The notes beneath the pieces are model-generated. The model saw only the letters and a list, made by a program, of their open reading frames with translations. It was not told the DNA's origin and searched no databases. A program made the translations under genes and the position numbers. From Haloferula helveola (lineage in GTDB: Bacteria > Verrucomicrobiota > Verrucomicrobiia > Verrucomicrobiales > Akkermansiaceae), in NCBI RefSeq assembly GCF_037076345.1, contig NZ_AP024702.1, positions 2,604,001 to 2,668,000 of the forward strand: a stretch of 64,000 nucleotides of DNA, read 5' to 3'. Within the stretch, counting starts at the first letter, position 1. Each line of letters begins with the position of its first letter. Below, in pieces: positions 1 to 9,000 of the stretch.

Positions 1-3000
1 CTCACGAGCCCGAGGTTCCGGATCTCGCCCGGTGCCTGGTATTCGGGAGTGAAGAAGTTGAAGACGTTAGGTGCTCCGGTCGGGTCCTGAAAACTGTAGT
101 CGTAGTAGGTGCCGTCCGGATTCCACCAGACAAACTCGGGATGCGCTTCGGTCAGCTTCATCAGCCGACCAAGGTGCATCGTGCGGATCACCGGCTCGCG
201 GACTTTGCCGAAGGTCGGGTCGCCGGTCAGCTCGCGGGCTTCCGGGTCGAGCAGGATCGCCTTGGCAACGTCGCCGAGGTTTCCACTGGAGAAGGTTGCG
301 GAGACACGGCCGACGTAAGCAGGCGAGGGATTCGCGGTGACCAGGAACTGGATCAGCTTCTTCGAGATGAAGGGAGCGGTATTGGGATGGTCGACCAGCG
401 AGTTGACCGCATCCTTCACGTCCTGAAGTCCGTTCTCGGCACTCGGTTCCCGGGCCGGGATGACGAAGCCGTGGAGGAGGGTCTTGGCACCGAAGTCGTG
501 GTAATCGGGATACATCACCATCGGCCGGATGTAGTGCAAGTCGTCCCATCCGCCGCTGCCCCATCCGTAGGGCGAGTCGTAGTAGAGTCCGGTGAACACG
601 CGCGCCAGTTCGGTGATCTGGTCGTTGCCGTAGGTCTCGATCGGTTCGCCACCTCCATCGAGTTTGCGGGTGCCGTCAGGATTCAGTTCCCACAGTCCGA
701 TGCTGAACAGCTGCATGATTTCGCGGGCGAAGTTCTCATCGGGAAACCGGGGAATGCTCGGGTCCGCCTTCTGGTTTCCGACGTGGCTGAGATACCAGCC
801 CATCGCAGGGTGCATGGCCACGCCCTGAAGCAGTTCTCCATAGTTTCCAAAGGCATGATCGATGAGCATGTCGTAGTAGTTCGAGATCGCCTCGGGCTTC
901 TGTTCGAGTTGGGCGTCGCGACGTGAAACAACGAGAATTTCGGAGAGGGCGAATGCCATCCGCTGGCGCAGCTGGTCGGGACCGTCGATCGCGTGGCGCG
1001 CCCAGGGGGTCGTGACGTTGTTGCCGGTGACGAACTCGCTGCCGGTGTTGTAGTCATAGAGCGGATCAAGCCTGCCGTTCCGGGCGTCGCGCTTGATCTG
1101 TTGGATGTAGGGTTGGAGTTTCGACGGCGGCATCGCCAGCTGCTCGTCGATCCAGGCTTCGTATCCGATCTCGCGGACATGCTCGATGTCTTCGGGCGTG
1201 GGTCCGAAGGTGGCCTGCATCAGGAAGCGTGCCGCTTGCGTCGGTGACGGCTGGCTGGCTCCGCCGGCGGACCCGGGGTAGCTGCCGGTGGAGAGCCTTT
1301 CGATCAGTGTTTTGGCATCCCCGGAGAGTGGAGGCTGACCGTCACGTTCGGCGGACTGGGCGGACGAATTCGCGTCGGTCGGGGAGCTGAACAGCACCTC
1401 GAGCTCGATCCAGTCCTCGACCCCGTCGAGGTCGCTGTCCATCGGCAGCACCGAAGTACGATAGAAGCCGTGGTTAGACGTGAAGGCGTTGGGGATTTCG
1501 ATGCTCAGGCGTCCGTTGGCGGATGTCGCGCCCGGCAGCCCGGTGGCCGGATCCCAGCTGCCGAGGGCATCGGAGTATTCGATGGTGTGCGCCTTGCCCG
1601 GGATATCCGGCCAATCGAGCGTGAGGTTGCTGCCATTGGCGATCACCTTCAGATCAAGCTTCGAGTTCGGGTCGTCGGGGTCGGTACCGGCTTCGGCTTC
1701 CTCGGCATTGGTCATGCCGTCGCCGTCGTCATCGGCCAGTGCGACGCGCGGTGTGCCGCCTGCCCAGAGCAGCCAGGCATCGGACAGTCCGTCGCCATCG
1801 AGATCATCCGGGTTACCGCTGAAGTTGTACCAGACGGGAGTCGAGTCGCTCGAAGTCGGTGAGAATCCCTGACGGATCTCCTCACCGTCACTGACGCCGT
1901 CTCCATCGGTGTCGGGATCGTTGGGATCGGTTCCAGCGAGGCACTCGTCGCGGTTGATGACCCCGTCGCCGTCGGGATCCAGGGTCGCGTCAGCCGGGTC
2001 GGTCGCATTCAGTCCGTAAGTGCCTTCCCACGAGTCGGGCATGCCGTCGCTGTCCGTGTCAGCAGGCCCCAGCGGATCGCGGGTGATGTAGGCTTCGACG
2101 CCGGGTTCGGTCGTGAGGCTCGGAACGTTCGCAACACCGTCGTTGTTGGTCCACGGCGCGGTGCCATCGAGCAGTCGGGCGTCGGCCGCGACGGCATTGG
2201 TCCACTCGCGGGTGGCGATCAGCACCGGATTGCCGGGGTCCGCGGTCTGGTAGAGATTGAAGGTGAGGGTCCAGAGGTTGGTGGCGGCGTCGGGCTGGTG
2301 GGCGGTGAACTCGAATCGCAGCGGATACGAGTCGTCAGCGCTTCCATATCCACTGAGCCCCAGCTCCGCCTTCCTGTCGTTTGCCGCCGACGTCGATCCG
2401 GTGTTGTAGAAGCTGCCGCCTGTGTTCCCGTCCGGATGGAAGACATTGTTGATGCACCGGAAGCGGTGGGTCACGACACCGTCCTGATAGTAGAGACCCA
2501 TCGCGAGCGATGTGGACCAACCGCCGTCGTCGAGCTCGGTCACCAACTCGAACATCGTGCCGCGCCGGGCCGCGAGAAGGGACTGGGGATGGTTCCAGCG
2601 GAGGGTGATGTCATCGACTTGCCAGTGCCACGTTCGGGTCGCGGCGGTCCACACGGGAACCGGAGGGGGAACGCTGGTCGGATCACCCGGGTCACTGCCG
2701 GCGGCCAGTTCGACCGGGTCGTCATGTCCGTCGGCATCGGAATCTGCGAGCAGCGGATTTGACGGGAAGGGGTCGCCGTTGACCTCGATGCCATCGGCAA
2801 GACCGTCGCCGTCGGAATCGCCGTCCAACGGATCGGTGGTCGTTTCCTCACCATCCGACAGTCCGTCGTCATCGCTGTCCGGATCATGGGGATCCGTTCC
2901 GGCAGCCAGTTCGCCGGCATTGTCGAGGCCGTCACCATCGGCATCCGCGGTGGCGTCGTTGGTGGAAGGGTCAAGGCCGGCTTCCAGCTCTTCGGCGTCC

Positions 3001-4613
3001 GACATGCCGTCGCCATCGCTGTCGGAGGATGTGTCGACGATCTGGATCGCGTGGACGCCGACACGGTCGGCATCAAGCTGCTCGACGATCACCGTCTGGC
3101 TGGAGCCGCTGAGCCCACGGAACCGCACGCAATTGGCAAGATCGATGTCCGGTTCGGTGGTGGCGGTGGCTTCATTCCACCCGCGGAAGGGCGGCGAGCT
3201 GTCGGAAAGGAAGTAGCGTCGACTCGCCGGGTCGCCGGAGAGCTCGGCGTAACCGCGGTGGTAGAGGTACTGGTCGCCCAGATAGACGATGATGTCGTAG
3301 TTCGCGAACGGGATGCTGCCAAGGGTCAGCGTGACCGGTTGCATTCCTCCCGCCTGGCTGTCGGTCTGGACCATGCCCGACAATAGACGGGAGTTACCAG
3401 GGCCGGTGTGAAAGCCGACGCCCGCCACGTCGTAGGACCAATCGAGCGCGACGCCGGTGGCTGTGCCGCTGCCGTCCGCCAGTGCGCTCATTGACCCGAT
3501 CAGCGGATCGTCGCTGGGAGCCCAGTGCGGTAGCCGGGCGGTCGGATTCCAGTGGGTCGCCGGAATCAACCCGGCCGTCTCCCAAGGCCCCATCGGGACC
3601 GAGTTCGGCCGTTCGGAAACGAATTGGACGCCGATGCTCCCTGTGAAAACGAAGGGAGTGGAGCCGGAGGCCGTCGGATCGCTGCCCGCTTCGACCTCGT
3701 AGCCATCGGGAAAGCCGTCGCTGTCCGTATCCAAGAGGATCGGGCTGGTGAGAACTTCGTCGCCGTCCTCCAGCCCGTCGCCATCGCTGTCCGGATCCAG
3801 CGGGTCGGTGGCCGTCTCCTCATTGTCGAACAGCCCGTCGTTGTCGCTGTCAGGGTCGGTCGGGTTGGTGCCGAGGTTGAACTCGTCGAGCGCGCCCAAG
3901 CCGTCGCCATCCAGATCGTTGGTCACGTCGGCCGGATTGCTGTCGTCCAGCCCGTAGGTCTCCTCGAACCACAGCGGCATTCCGTCGCCATCGCCATCGG
4001 CAAGCGCGTCGGGGTCCGCCTCGAGCATCAGGTAGTCGAACTGGATATACCCACCGGTAGCTCCGCCAGTGCGCTCGACTTCCAGGACATTGTCCTCCGC
4101 CTGGGCGGCCACCGAAGCGGCGGGCACCTGAATGATGAGAGTCTTGTTGAAGTGAATGCCGGTCCAGCTGCCGAGCGGCTGGCCGTTCAGGGATACGGAA
4201 ACGTCGTGGGTCTGGAAGCCGGGCTCCGAGGCCCCGGTCCATGCGCCACCGCCGAAGAGATCGATCGTGACCGTCAGCAGCGAATCGGTCCCGCGTTCGG
4301 CGGGGCCGAGCGGAAAGTGGAAGCGTTGCCGAGGGTCGCCCTGCGTCACCGCCCGCTCGACATTGATCACGTCCTCATGGGTCGCGAGCACGCCGATCGG
4401 GGCGGCGTAGGTGCCGGCGAAGTAGTAGTCGTCATCCTTGGCGGTCGCGGACCCGGGCGGGACATTCGGGCCGAAGCTTTCCTGACGGAAAGGCGACGTC
4501 TGATTGTCGTCGGATCCGAGAACCCAGACGATTGTCGAGGATGGAGTGGCGGCTTGAGCGCTGGGGGCCGCCCAGAGGACCGCGATGCTGAGCAATCGCA
4601 GGCTGCGGGACAT
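1..4613 (-). CDS. DUF1800 protein with TSP3-like Ca-binding repeats (3' end beyond window)
   Basis: One open frame runs from an ATG at 4613 to the left edge without a stop, about 1537 codons; I checked that codon phase is the same near 3633, 2724, 1440 and 5. The start MSRSLRLLSIAVLWAAPSAQA is a signal peptide. Four blocks of aspartate-rich loops of the type DxDxDGxxDxxE lie at about residues 200-310, 525-650, 850-920 and 940-985, like thrombospondin type-3 calcium-binding repeats. The DUF1800 domain begins near residue 1120 (TQAARFLMQATFGPT) and continues with RQRMAFALSEILVV and NFAREIMQLFSIGLWELNPDG. DUF1800 proteins usually sit beside a DUF1501 gene, which would lie to the left. The function of the family is unknown; secretion and calcium-stabilised repeats suggest a surface or extracellular role. 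Confidence 0.9.
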   Translation of the reverse strand, partial: MSRSLRLLSIAVLWAAPSAQAATPSSTIVWVLGSDDNQTSPFRQESFGPNVPPGSATAKDDDYYFAGTYAAPIGVLATHEDVINVERAVTQGDPRQRFHFPLGPAERGTDSLLTVTIDLFGGGAWTGASEPGFQTHDVSVSLNGQPLGSWTGIHFNKTLIIQVPAASVAAQAEDNVLEVERTGGATGGYIQFDYLMLEADPDALADGDGDGMPLWFEETYGLDDSNPADVTNDLDGDGLGALDEFNLGTNPTDPDSDNDGLFDNEETATDPLDPDSDGDGLEDGDEVLTSPILLDTDSDGFPDGYEVEAGSDPTASGSTPFVFTGSIGVQFVSERPNSVPMGPWETAGLIPATHWNPTARLPHWAPSDDPLIGSMSALADGSGTATGVALDWSYDVAGVGFHTGPGNSRLLSGMVQTDSQAGGMQPVTLTLGSIPFANYDIIVYLGDQYLYHRGYAELSGDPASRRYFLSDSSPPFRGWNEATATTEPDIDLANCVRFRGLSGSSQTVIVEQLDADRVGVHAIQIVDTSSDSDGDGMSDAEELEAGLDPSTNDATADADGDGLDNAGELAAGTDPHDPDSDDDGLSDGEETTTDPLDGDSDGDGLADGIEVNGDPFPSNPLLADSDADGHDDPVELAAGSDPGDPTSVPPPVPVWTAATRTWHWQVDDITLRWNHPQSLLAARRGTMFELVTELDDGGWSTSLAMGLYYQDGVVTHRFRCINNVFHPDGNTGGSFYNTGSTSAANDRKAELGLSGYGSADDSYPLRFEFTAHQPDAATNLWTLTFNLYQTADPGNPVLIATREWTNAVAADARLLDGTAPWTNNDGVANVPSLTTEPGVEAYITRDPLGPADTDSDGMPDSWEGTYGLNATDPADATLDPDGDGVINRDECLAGTDPNDPDTDGDGVSDGEEIRQGFSPTSSDSTPVWYNFSGNPDDLDGDGLSDAWLLWAGGTPRVALADDDGDGMTNAEEAEAGTDPDDPNSKLDLKVIANGSNLTLDWPDIPGKAHTIEYSDALGSWDPATGLPGATSANGRLSIEIPNAFTSNHGFYRTSVLPMDSDLDGVEDWIELEVLFSSPTDANSSAQSAERDGQPPLSGDAKTLIERLSTGSYPGSAGGASQPSPTQAARFLMQATFGPTPEDIEHVREIGYEAWIDEQLAMPPSKLQPYIQQIKRDARNGRLDPLYDYNTGSEFVTGNNVTTPWARHAIDGPDQLRQRMAFALSEILVVSRRDAQLEQKPEAISNYYDMLIDHAFGNYGELLQGVAMHPAMGWYLSHVGNQKADPSIPRFPDENFAREIMQLFSIGLWELNPDGTRKLDGGGEPIETYGNDQITELARVFTGLYYDSPYGWGSGGWDDLHYIRPMVMYPDYHDFGAKTLLHGFVIPAREPSAENGLQDVKDAVNSLVDHPNTAPFISKKLIQFLVTANPSPAYVGRVSATFSSGNLGDVAKAILLDPEARELTGDPTFGKVREPVIRTMHLGRLMKLTEAHPEFVWWNPDGTYYDYSFQDPTGAPNVFNFFTPEYQAPGEIRNLGLV

Positions 4614-4650
4614 GCCCGCACAAATATTTCAAAAAAATCTTAAGGACAAA

Positions 4651-5280
4651 CTAATCTTTTCTTCGTCTGAATGAAAACAGGGCCGCTCCGAGGGCCAACA
4701 GCCCCACGGATGGCTCCGGGACTGCCTGAATGTTGTCGACCCGGAGCGTCCGGAGCCCGGTTTCACCCCGGAAGCTGTCGGTGGTGCTGTGAAGGATCCG
4801 GATTTCAGTGACGTTCCCCAAAGTCGCGGCGGCATCGCTGCCCCCGACATCGATCAGGCTGCCGGGTGTCAGGTCGAAGCTGGCCGACGTCCACGTGCTG
4901 AACCTTCCGAGCTCCTGAGCTGGGGTGACGAACCAGCCGCCGGGGCCGTTGACCGCGACCCGGATGTAGGAACTGATCGATGACTGGTTGCGCAGGTCCA
5001 TCGTCAGGGCGTGGATGCCGGCCCCCAGATAGTCGCCGGCCCAATCGACTTCATTGTAGGCGATCAACCGGCTTCCCGGGCCGCTTCCCGGACTGGAGGT
5101 GATCTGGAGAGACGAGTCGCCGGTGCCAGTCGGTCCGGTGTTGAAGGTGATCACCGGCGGGCTCGGGTTCTGCGCGCCGCTGGTCCAATTCGTCGGGCTG
5201 TCGAAAGTCTCAAGCTGGAAGAGCACCACGGCATGGGCGGTCGATAGGGCGCCGGCCATGCTAGCGATCGCGATGTACAT
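4651..5280 (-). CDS. PEP-CTERM sorting domain protein
   Basis: About 209 residues. The N-terminus MYIAIASMAGALSTAHA is a signal peptide; a longer N-terminal reading is possible but would bury it. The body resembles a secreted jelly-roll domain and includes LETFDSPTNWTSGAQNP and NEVDWAGDYLGAGIHALTMD. The C-terminus is a classic PEP-CTERM signal: PEPS, a hydrophobic stretch (VGLLALGAALFSF), then RRRKD. Such proteins are cut and anchored or released by an exosortase; none is encoded here. A GTG 9 nt upstream (5289) is an alternative start, because the purine-rich GAGAGG lies almost directly against the ATG. It follows the DUF1800 gene on the same strand in reading order upstream of it and is divergent from the stress-protein gene. 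Confidence 0.85.
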   Translation of the reverse strand: MYIAIASMAGALSTAHAVVLFQLETFDSPTNWTSGAQNPSPPVITFNTGPTGTGDSSLQITSSPGSGPGSRLIAYNEVDWAGDYLGAGIHALTMDLRNQSSISSYIRVAVNGPGGWFVTPAQELGRFSTWTSASFDLTPGSLIDVGGSDAAATLGNVTEIRILHSTTDSFRGETGLRTLRVDNIQAVPEPSVGLLALGAALFSFRRRKD

Positions 5281-5423
5281 ACCTCTCACCCGGTCAGCAT
5301 GGGGCCGTGCGACGGACGTTGCCAAGCCCCGGTCGCCTGAGTTGCGGATGGAGTGAACTCGAGGTCGGCCGAACAGCTTTCCGGCTTTTCCGCTGACCAA
5401 TTCTGGCCGAGGGTTAGGCAACC

Positions 5424-6305
5424 ATGAACACCGCCCCCGCACTTGTCGTTGGAATCGACTTTTCCGCTCCCTCAGCCGCGCTGCTCCGCCACGCTGCCCA
5501 TATTGCCAAGGCCGCGGGCTCTCCGGTGTTCGCGGTCTACGTGCTCGACGCCGGCATCCTCGCCCGGCGGGCGGCAAGCGGGGCCGCCAATCCGGAGACC
5601 GAGTTGCTTCTGGATCAGGCTCGCACCAAACTTCAGGAATTTGTGGATCGAGAGCTGCCCGATTCCAACGTCGTGGCGGAGGTCCGGAGCGGACGCCCCG
5701 CCGATGAACTCAACCTTGCAGTTGAGGAGCATCAGGCATCGACGCTGGTCATCGCGGCCAACGACCTGACCAAGAAGCGGCTGGGTTCGATCGCGGCCCG
5801 CTGCGTGAGGACCTCGCCGTGTGACGTGCTCGTCATGCGCGATTGGCAGGACGCGAAGTTCTCCAAGCTGATCGTCTGCATGGATTTCGCTCCCGCGGCC
5901 TCCCGCGCTCTCGCCCGGGGCGTGGAATTGGCCAAGGCCGATGGTGCCGAGCTTGAAGTGGTGCATGTCATGTATCCGCCTTCCGATGATTTCTGGGATG
6001 ACATCCTCGACGACGACGAGTCGACCACGACCTACGCGGAGACTTGCAAGGAGGAGATCGACCAGCAGATGTCAGCGGTCCTCGCTCCGTTCGCGGATGA
6101 TCTGGCCGGTATTTCCCACCGCACGGTCGTCATCGAGTCCAAGGTGCCCTCAGTCGCGCTGACCCATCATATCCAGGACGGCAAGGCTGACTTGGTATTG
6201 CTCGGAACCCATGGCCGATCGAAACTCGCGAGCCTTTTCCTCGGAACCAATGCCGAGCGCCTGCTGCACGATTCCAGCGTTTCCGTGATGGCTGTGCGCG
6301 ACTGA
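5424..6305 (+). CDS. Tandem universal stress protein (UspA family)
   Basis: 293 residues with two Usp domains, about 1-142 and 143-293. The second half ends with the ATP-binding motif G-x2-G-x9-G(T/S), seen as GTHGRSKLASLFLGTNAERL. The first half has only a degenerate version (AANDLTKKRLGSIAARCV), so probably only one half binds nucleotide. Both halves start with the strand typical of the family (LVVGIDFSAPSAALL and LIVCMDFAPAASRAL). There is no signal peptide, so the protein is cytoplasmic. The family responds to starvation and other stress. The gene stands alone, divergent from the PEP-CTERM gene across 143 bp. Confidence 0.93.
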   Translation: MNTAPALVVGIDFSAPSAALLRHAAHIAKAAGSPVFAVYVLDAGILARRAASGAANPETELLLDQARTKLQEFVDRELPDSNVVAEVRSGRPADELNLAVEEHQASTLVIAANDLTKKRLGSIAARCVRTSPCDVLVMRDWQDAKFSKLIVCMDFAPAASRALARGVELAKADGAELEVVHVMYPPSDDFWDDILDDDESTTTYAETCKEEIDQQMSAVLAPFADDLAGISHRTVVIESKVPSVALTHHIQDGKADLVLLGTHGRSKLASLFLGTNAERLLHDSSVSVMAVRD

Positions 6306-6316
6306 CCGGTGATGGC

Positions 6317-6604
6317 TTACAGCTTGCTCTCGACTGCCATCCGCCACTCGGCCGACTTCAGGTCGGGGCCGTGTCCGTCGGAGGAAATGCCGAGATTCCG
6401 GTCGATCGCCATCGCCCATTCGTCCGAGCCGACATCGGGTCCGTGCCCTTGTCCGTCGCCGACCGGCCGCTGCTCCTCGACCCATGCCGCCCATGCATTC
6501 CATTCGGACGGAGCCGGCTCCATCGAGGCCGTGGTTTGGGCCGGCGGGACGACCGGGTCGCAGGCAGTCAGACCGAAAACTCCAAGAAGGATGAGCCACT
6601 TCAT
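6317..6604 (-). CDS. Small lipoprotein with a duplicated GHGPD-EW motif
   Basis: 95 residues. MKWLILLGVFGLTAC is a lipoprotein signal with the lipobox LTAC, so the mature protein should begin at Cys15. The C-terminal half holds two copies of one short unit: GHGPDVGSDEWAMAID and GHGPDLKSAEWRMAVE. I do not recognise the family. It converges on the stress-protein gene with an 11-bp gap. Its upstream region contains a dispersed repeat that recurs near 8913. Confidence 0.7.
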   Translation of the reverse strand: MKWLILLGVFGLTACDPVVPPAQTTASMEPAPSEWNAWAAWVEEQRPVGDGQGHGPDVGSDEWAMAIDRNLGISSDGHGPDLKSAEWRMAVESKL

Positions 6605-6610
6605 GCCTTC

Positions 6611-6676
6611 ACGCTAGAGGAAGGATGGACGGCGAGGCGAGGAAGAAGGGGGCGCGAGGCTTCGCGCTTCGGGGTC
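6611..6676 (+). repeat. Dispersed intergenic repeat, copy A
   Basis: Starts ACGCTAGA and contains ACGGCGAGGCGAGGAAG followed by a GC-rich inverted segment (GCGCGAGGCTTCGCGC). A similar sequence in the same orientation lies at about 8913-8970. The exact 17-base core is shared and flanking bases are partly conserved. Together the two copies bracket the block with the DUF4832-like and zinc-ribbon genes. Confidence 0.55.
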
Positions 6677-6683
6677 CGTACTT

Positions 6684-8036
6684 GTGAACCACAACTCAAG
6701 CTGTGACGATCACAGGAGCCCGGTCTACCCTCTGTTGCAAACTCAGCTGTCCATCCTCGCGTCGTTGATCGGCCCCGCTGTCTTGGTCGTAGGGGGCGTC
6801 GGATCGGCGGCAACAATGGAGTATGCACCAGCCCCCCTCGACAACCCCTTGCGAGGAATGGTGCCCTATGCCTCGGCTACGGGAAGGGACCGGTTCCCGC
6901 ACAGCATGGAGTTTTCCTACTTCGCGCTGGATGAGCTGATGAAGGGGCCGGACGAGTTCGACTGGACGCCGATCGACGCGGTGCTTCGGGACGTGAAGAA
7001 GCGGCGGAACCAGTTGATCTTTCGCGTGTATGCCGAGTATCCGGGAAAGGCATCGGCAGTGCCCGAATACCTGATCGATGCGGGTCTCGCGGTGACGGAT
7101 TGGACTAGCGAAGGAGGCAGGATCACACACCACACGCCCGACTATGAGGACGGGCGGTTCCGCGACGCGCTGGAGGCATTCATCAAAGCGATGGGTGCGA
7201 AGTACGACGGAAATCCCGACATCGGGTACATCACCGCGGGGCTGCTGGGTTCGTGGGGAGAGTGGCATACCTACCCGCGACCCGAGCTCTGGGCATCGAA
7301 GAGGACCCAACGCGAGGTCATGGACGCCTACGCCGGTGCCTTCAAAGCCACCAAGGTTCTCTTACGGTATCCGGCCGGCCCGGAGTCGGAGAGGTATTCC
7401 GACAACCATGACCGACCGTTCGGTTACCACGATGACTCATTCGCTTGGACCACGCTCAAGACCGGCGGGCCGAACGACTCGTGGTGCTTCGAAGGGTTGT
7501 TGGAAGCCACGAATGCCGGAGGCAAATGGAAACACCAACCGATCGGGGGTGAGATCCGGCCGGAGCTGTGGAGCCGCAGTTTCACCTCGGACCGCCATCC
7601 GCGGGATCAGGGGTTTGTCGAGTGCGTCGAGGCGATGCATGTGACCTGGCTTATGGATTCGGGACTGTTCGACGCGCGCTTTCCGATGGATGAGGAGCGC
7701 AAGCGGACGGCACTCACCGAAACCGCACGGCTTGGCTACGAACTCCATGTTGCGGAGGCGAAGTGGGCGGATGGAGTCATGTCGCTGACCGTCGAGAACC
7801 GCGGCGTTGCTCCCTTCTACTACGACTGGCCGGTCGAAGTGGAGGTCGAGGGGGAAGTCCGGACGACCAACTGGAGACTGACCGATGTCCTTCCGGGCCA
7901 ACCCCGGGTCTGGTCATTGGAGATGGCGAAAAGCGGCAGGTTGCGGATCCGTATCCCGAACCCAATGAAAGGTGGTAGGCCTCTGCGCTTTGCCAACAAG
8001 CAGCAGGGAATGGAGTGGCTCGTCGTTCAGTCCTGA
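6684..8036 (+). CDS. DUF4832/DUF4874-like secreted protein
   Basis: 450 residues from a GTG at 6684. A TTG at 6735 would instead place the hydrophobic stretch SILASLIGPAVLVVGGVGSA right at the N-terminus as a signal peptide and may be the real start. The body reads like a TIM-barrel glycosidase-type protein: NPLRGMVPY, FAL-DELMKGPDEFDWTPIDAVL, FRVYAEYPGKASAVPEYL, GYITAGLLGSWGEWHT and a C-terminal beta domain with VENRGVAPFYYDWPVEVEVEG. That order matches DUF4874 followed by DUF4832, which often occur in secreted proteins with carbohydrate context. The substrate is unknown. It is followed at 11 bp by a zinc-ribbon gene. Confidence 0.75.
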   Translation: MNHNSSCDDHRSPVYPLLQTQLSILASLIGPAVLVVGGVGSAATMEYAPAPLDNPLRGMVPYASATGRDRFPHSMEFSYFALDELMKGPDEFDWTPIDAVLRDVKKRRNQLIFRVYAEYPGKASAVPEYLIDAGLAVTDWTSEGGRITHHTPDYEDGRFRDALEAFIKAMGAKYDGNPDIGYITAGLLGSWGEWHTYPRPELWASKRTQREVMDAYAGAFKATKVLLRYPAGPESERYSDNHDRPFGYHDDSFAWTTLKTGGPNDSWCFEGLLEATNAGGKWKHQPIGGEIRPELWSRSFTSDRHPRDQGFVECVEAMHVTWLMDSGLFDARFPMDEERKRTALTETARLGYELHVAEAKWADGVMSLTVENRGVAPFYYDWPVEVEVEGEVRTTNWRLTDVLPGQPRVWSLEMAKSGRLRIRIPNPMKGGRPLRFANKQQGMEWLVVQS

Positions 8037-8046
8037 ACAAGCGGTC

Positions 8047-8532
8047 ATGAAGCGCGAGGAATGCCCACACTGCTACGCCACCGTGGTCCTCACGGAAGCG
8101 GGTGACTGCCCGGCCTGTGGCAAGTCGCCAAGGGGGTTCGGTGCGGATCGAAGCAAGACTCGAATCACCCTTTCGGAGGGTCGGAAGTTGCCCGACATTT
8201 GCTTCTGTTGTGGCACCGACACCGGGCAGCGGGTGTCGGTTCGGCGAGCGACCGCCTTGGGAGTGGGCGCGTTCTTCGGAAACCTTGTGAACGCGATCGT
8301 CGGGGCACTCAACTTTGTAGCGAACGGTCTGCTGGGATTGCTCAACGAAACTTCAACCCGTCAGGCGCCGGTTCTACGGCTTCGGTTCCGAATTCCATGG
8401 TGTGAGCGCTGCTCCAAGCGTGAAGGTCCGAAGGTTGACTGGGTCGATTTCGAGGAAGGGAAGATCTCGATGGTGGTTCCAAAGGTCGTTCGAAATCGGC
8501 TGAATCGTGCCAAGGACAGGCCATGGATGTGA
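8047..8532 (+). CDS. Zinc-ribbon protein with a central hydrophobic segment
   Basis: 161 residues; I chose the ATG at 8047 because it starts right before the first metal-binding pair (CPHCYA). Two further Cys pairs follow (CPACGKSP and CFCCGTDTG), then a hydrophobic span (ALGVGAFFGNLVNAIVGALNFVANGLLGLL) and a fourth Cys pair (CERCSK). The design suggests a membrane-associated zinc-ribbon protein. I do not recognise the family and no catalytic residues are apparent. It probably shares a transcript with the preceding DUF4832-like gene. Confidence 0.7.
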   Translation: MKREECPHCYATVVLTEAGDCPACGKSPRGFGADRSKTRITLSEGRKLPDICFCCGTDTGQRVSVRRATALGVGAFFGNLVNAIVGALNFVANGLLGLLNETSTRQAPVLRLRFRIPWCERCSKREGPKVDWVDFEEGKISMVVPKVVRNRLNRAKDRPWM

Positions 8533-8647
8533 GATCCGGTAGCGGCCTGCGGACCTGCCGCATCCAGAGTCATATGAAGATTCGAAGTGCTATTGGAGTG
8601 TCGATTGTCCACAGTGGACCGCCCTGCAGTCGGGGTGTGAAGAGACG

Positions 8648-8887
8648 ATGAAGCTGCTCCAACGAACGATCACTGCGATCCTTCCAGCGCCGATGGTCGA
8701 GAGGATGAGGTCGGAAACCAACCGGTGGCAGGTTCGCTGCGGGGCTTGCGGGGCGACCCAGCCGCTGTGGGAAGCCGGAGGCATCCGCTACAAGAAAACG
8801 GCAACTGCAAGTGTCTCGGCAACCATCATGGCATGCCCGAACTGCGGTTGTCTTCGCGACGCTGTCGTCGAGCGGTCCGATGGTTGA
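8648..8887 (+). CDS. Small zinc-ribbon protein
   Basis: 79 residues. It has one four-cysteine zinc ribbon split by about 35 residues: CGACGATQPLWEAGGIRYKK and then CPNCGCLRDA. The N-terminus (MKLLQRTITAILPAPMVERM) is amphipathic. The gene follows the larger zinc-ribbon gene by 115 bp and may be related to it. The function is unknown. Confidence 0.6.
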   Translation: MKLLQRTITAILPAPMVERMRSETNRWQVRCGACGATQPLWEAGGIRYKKTATASVSATIMACPNCGCLRDAVVERSDG

Positions 8888-8912
8888 GGGTTGGTCTATC
8901 CGAGCTGACTGG

Positions 8913-8970
8913 ACGCTAGAAGATGGATGAACGGCGAGGCGAGGAAGCAGGTGTCGCCGAGCGCTCGGGG
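8913..8970 (+). repeat. Dispersed intergenic repeat, copy B
   Basis: ACGCTAGA and the core ACGGCGAGGCGAGGAAG recur here in the same orientation as at 6611-6676, followed by a GC-rich stretch with CTCGGGG. It lies immediately left of the insertion sequence. Confidence 0.55.
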
Positions 8971-8983
8971 AGATTCGGACTAG

Positions 8984-9000
8984 GATCTGTTCACGAATTG
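8984..9000 (+). repeat. IS left terminal inverted repeat
   Basis: GGATCTGTTCACGAATT; the reverse complement is found at the other end of the element (about 9827-9843). The TGA stop of the second transposase frame lies inside this repeat. Confidence 0.9.

Noticed and set aside
141-926. Long plus-strand open frame of 261 residues
   Set aside because: Lies entirely antisense to the DUF1800 gene, has no domain or signal, and is expected in GC-rich DNA.
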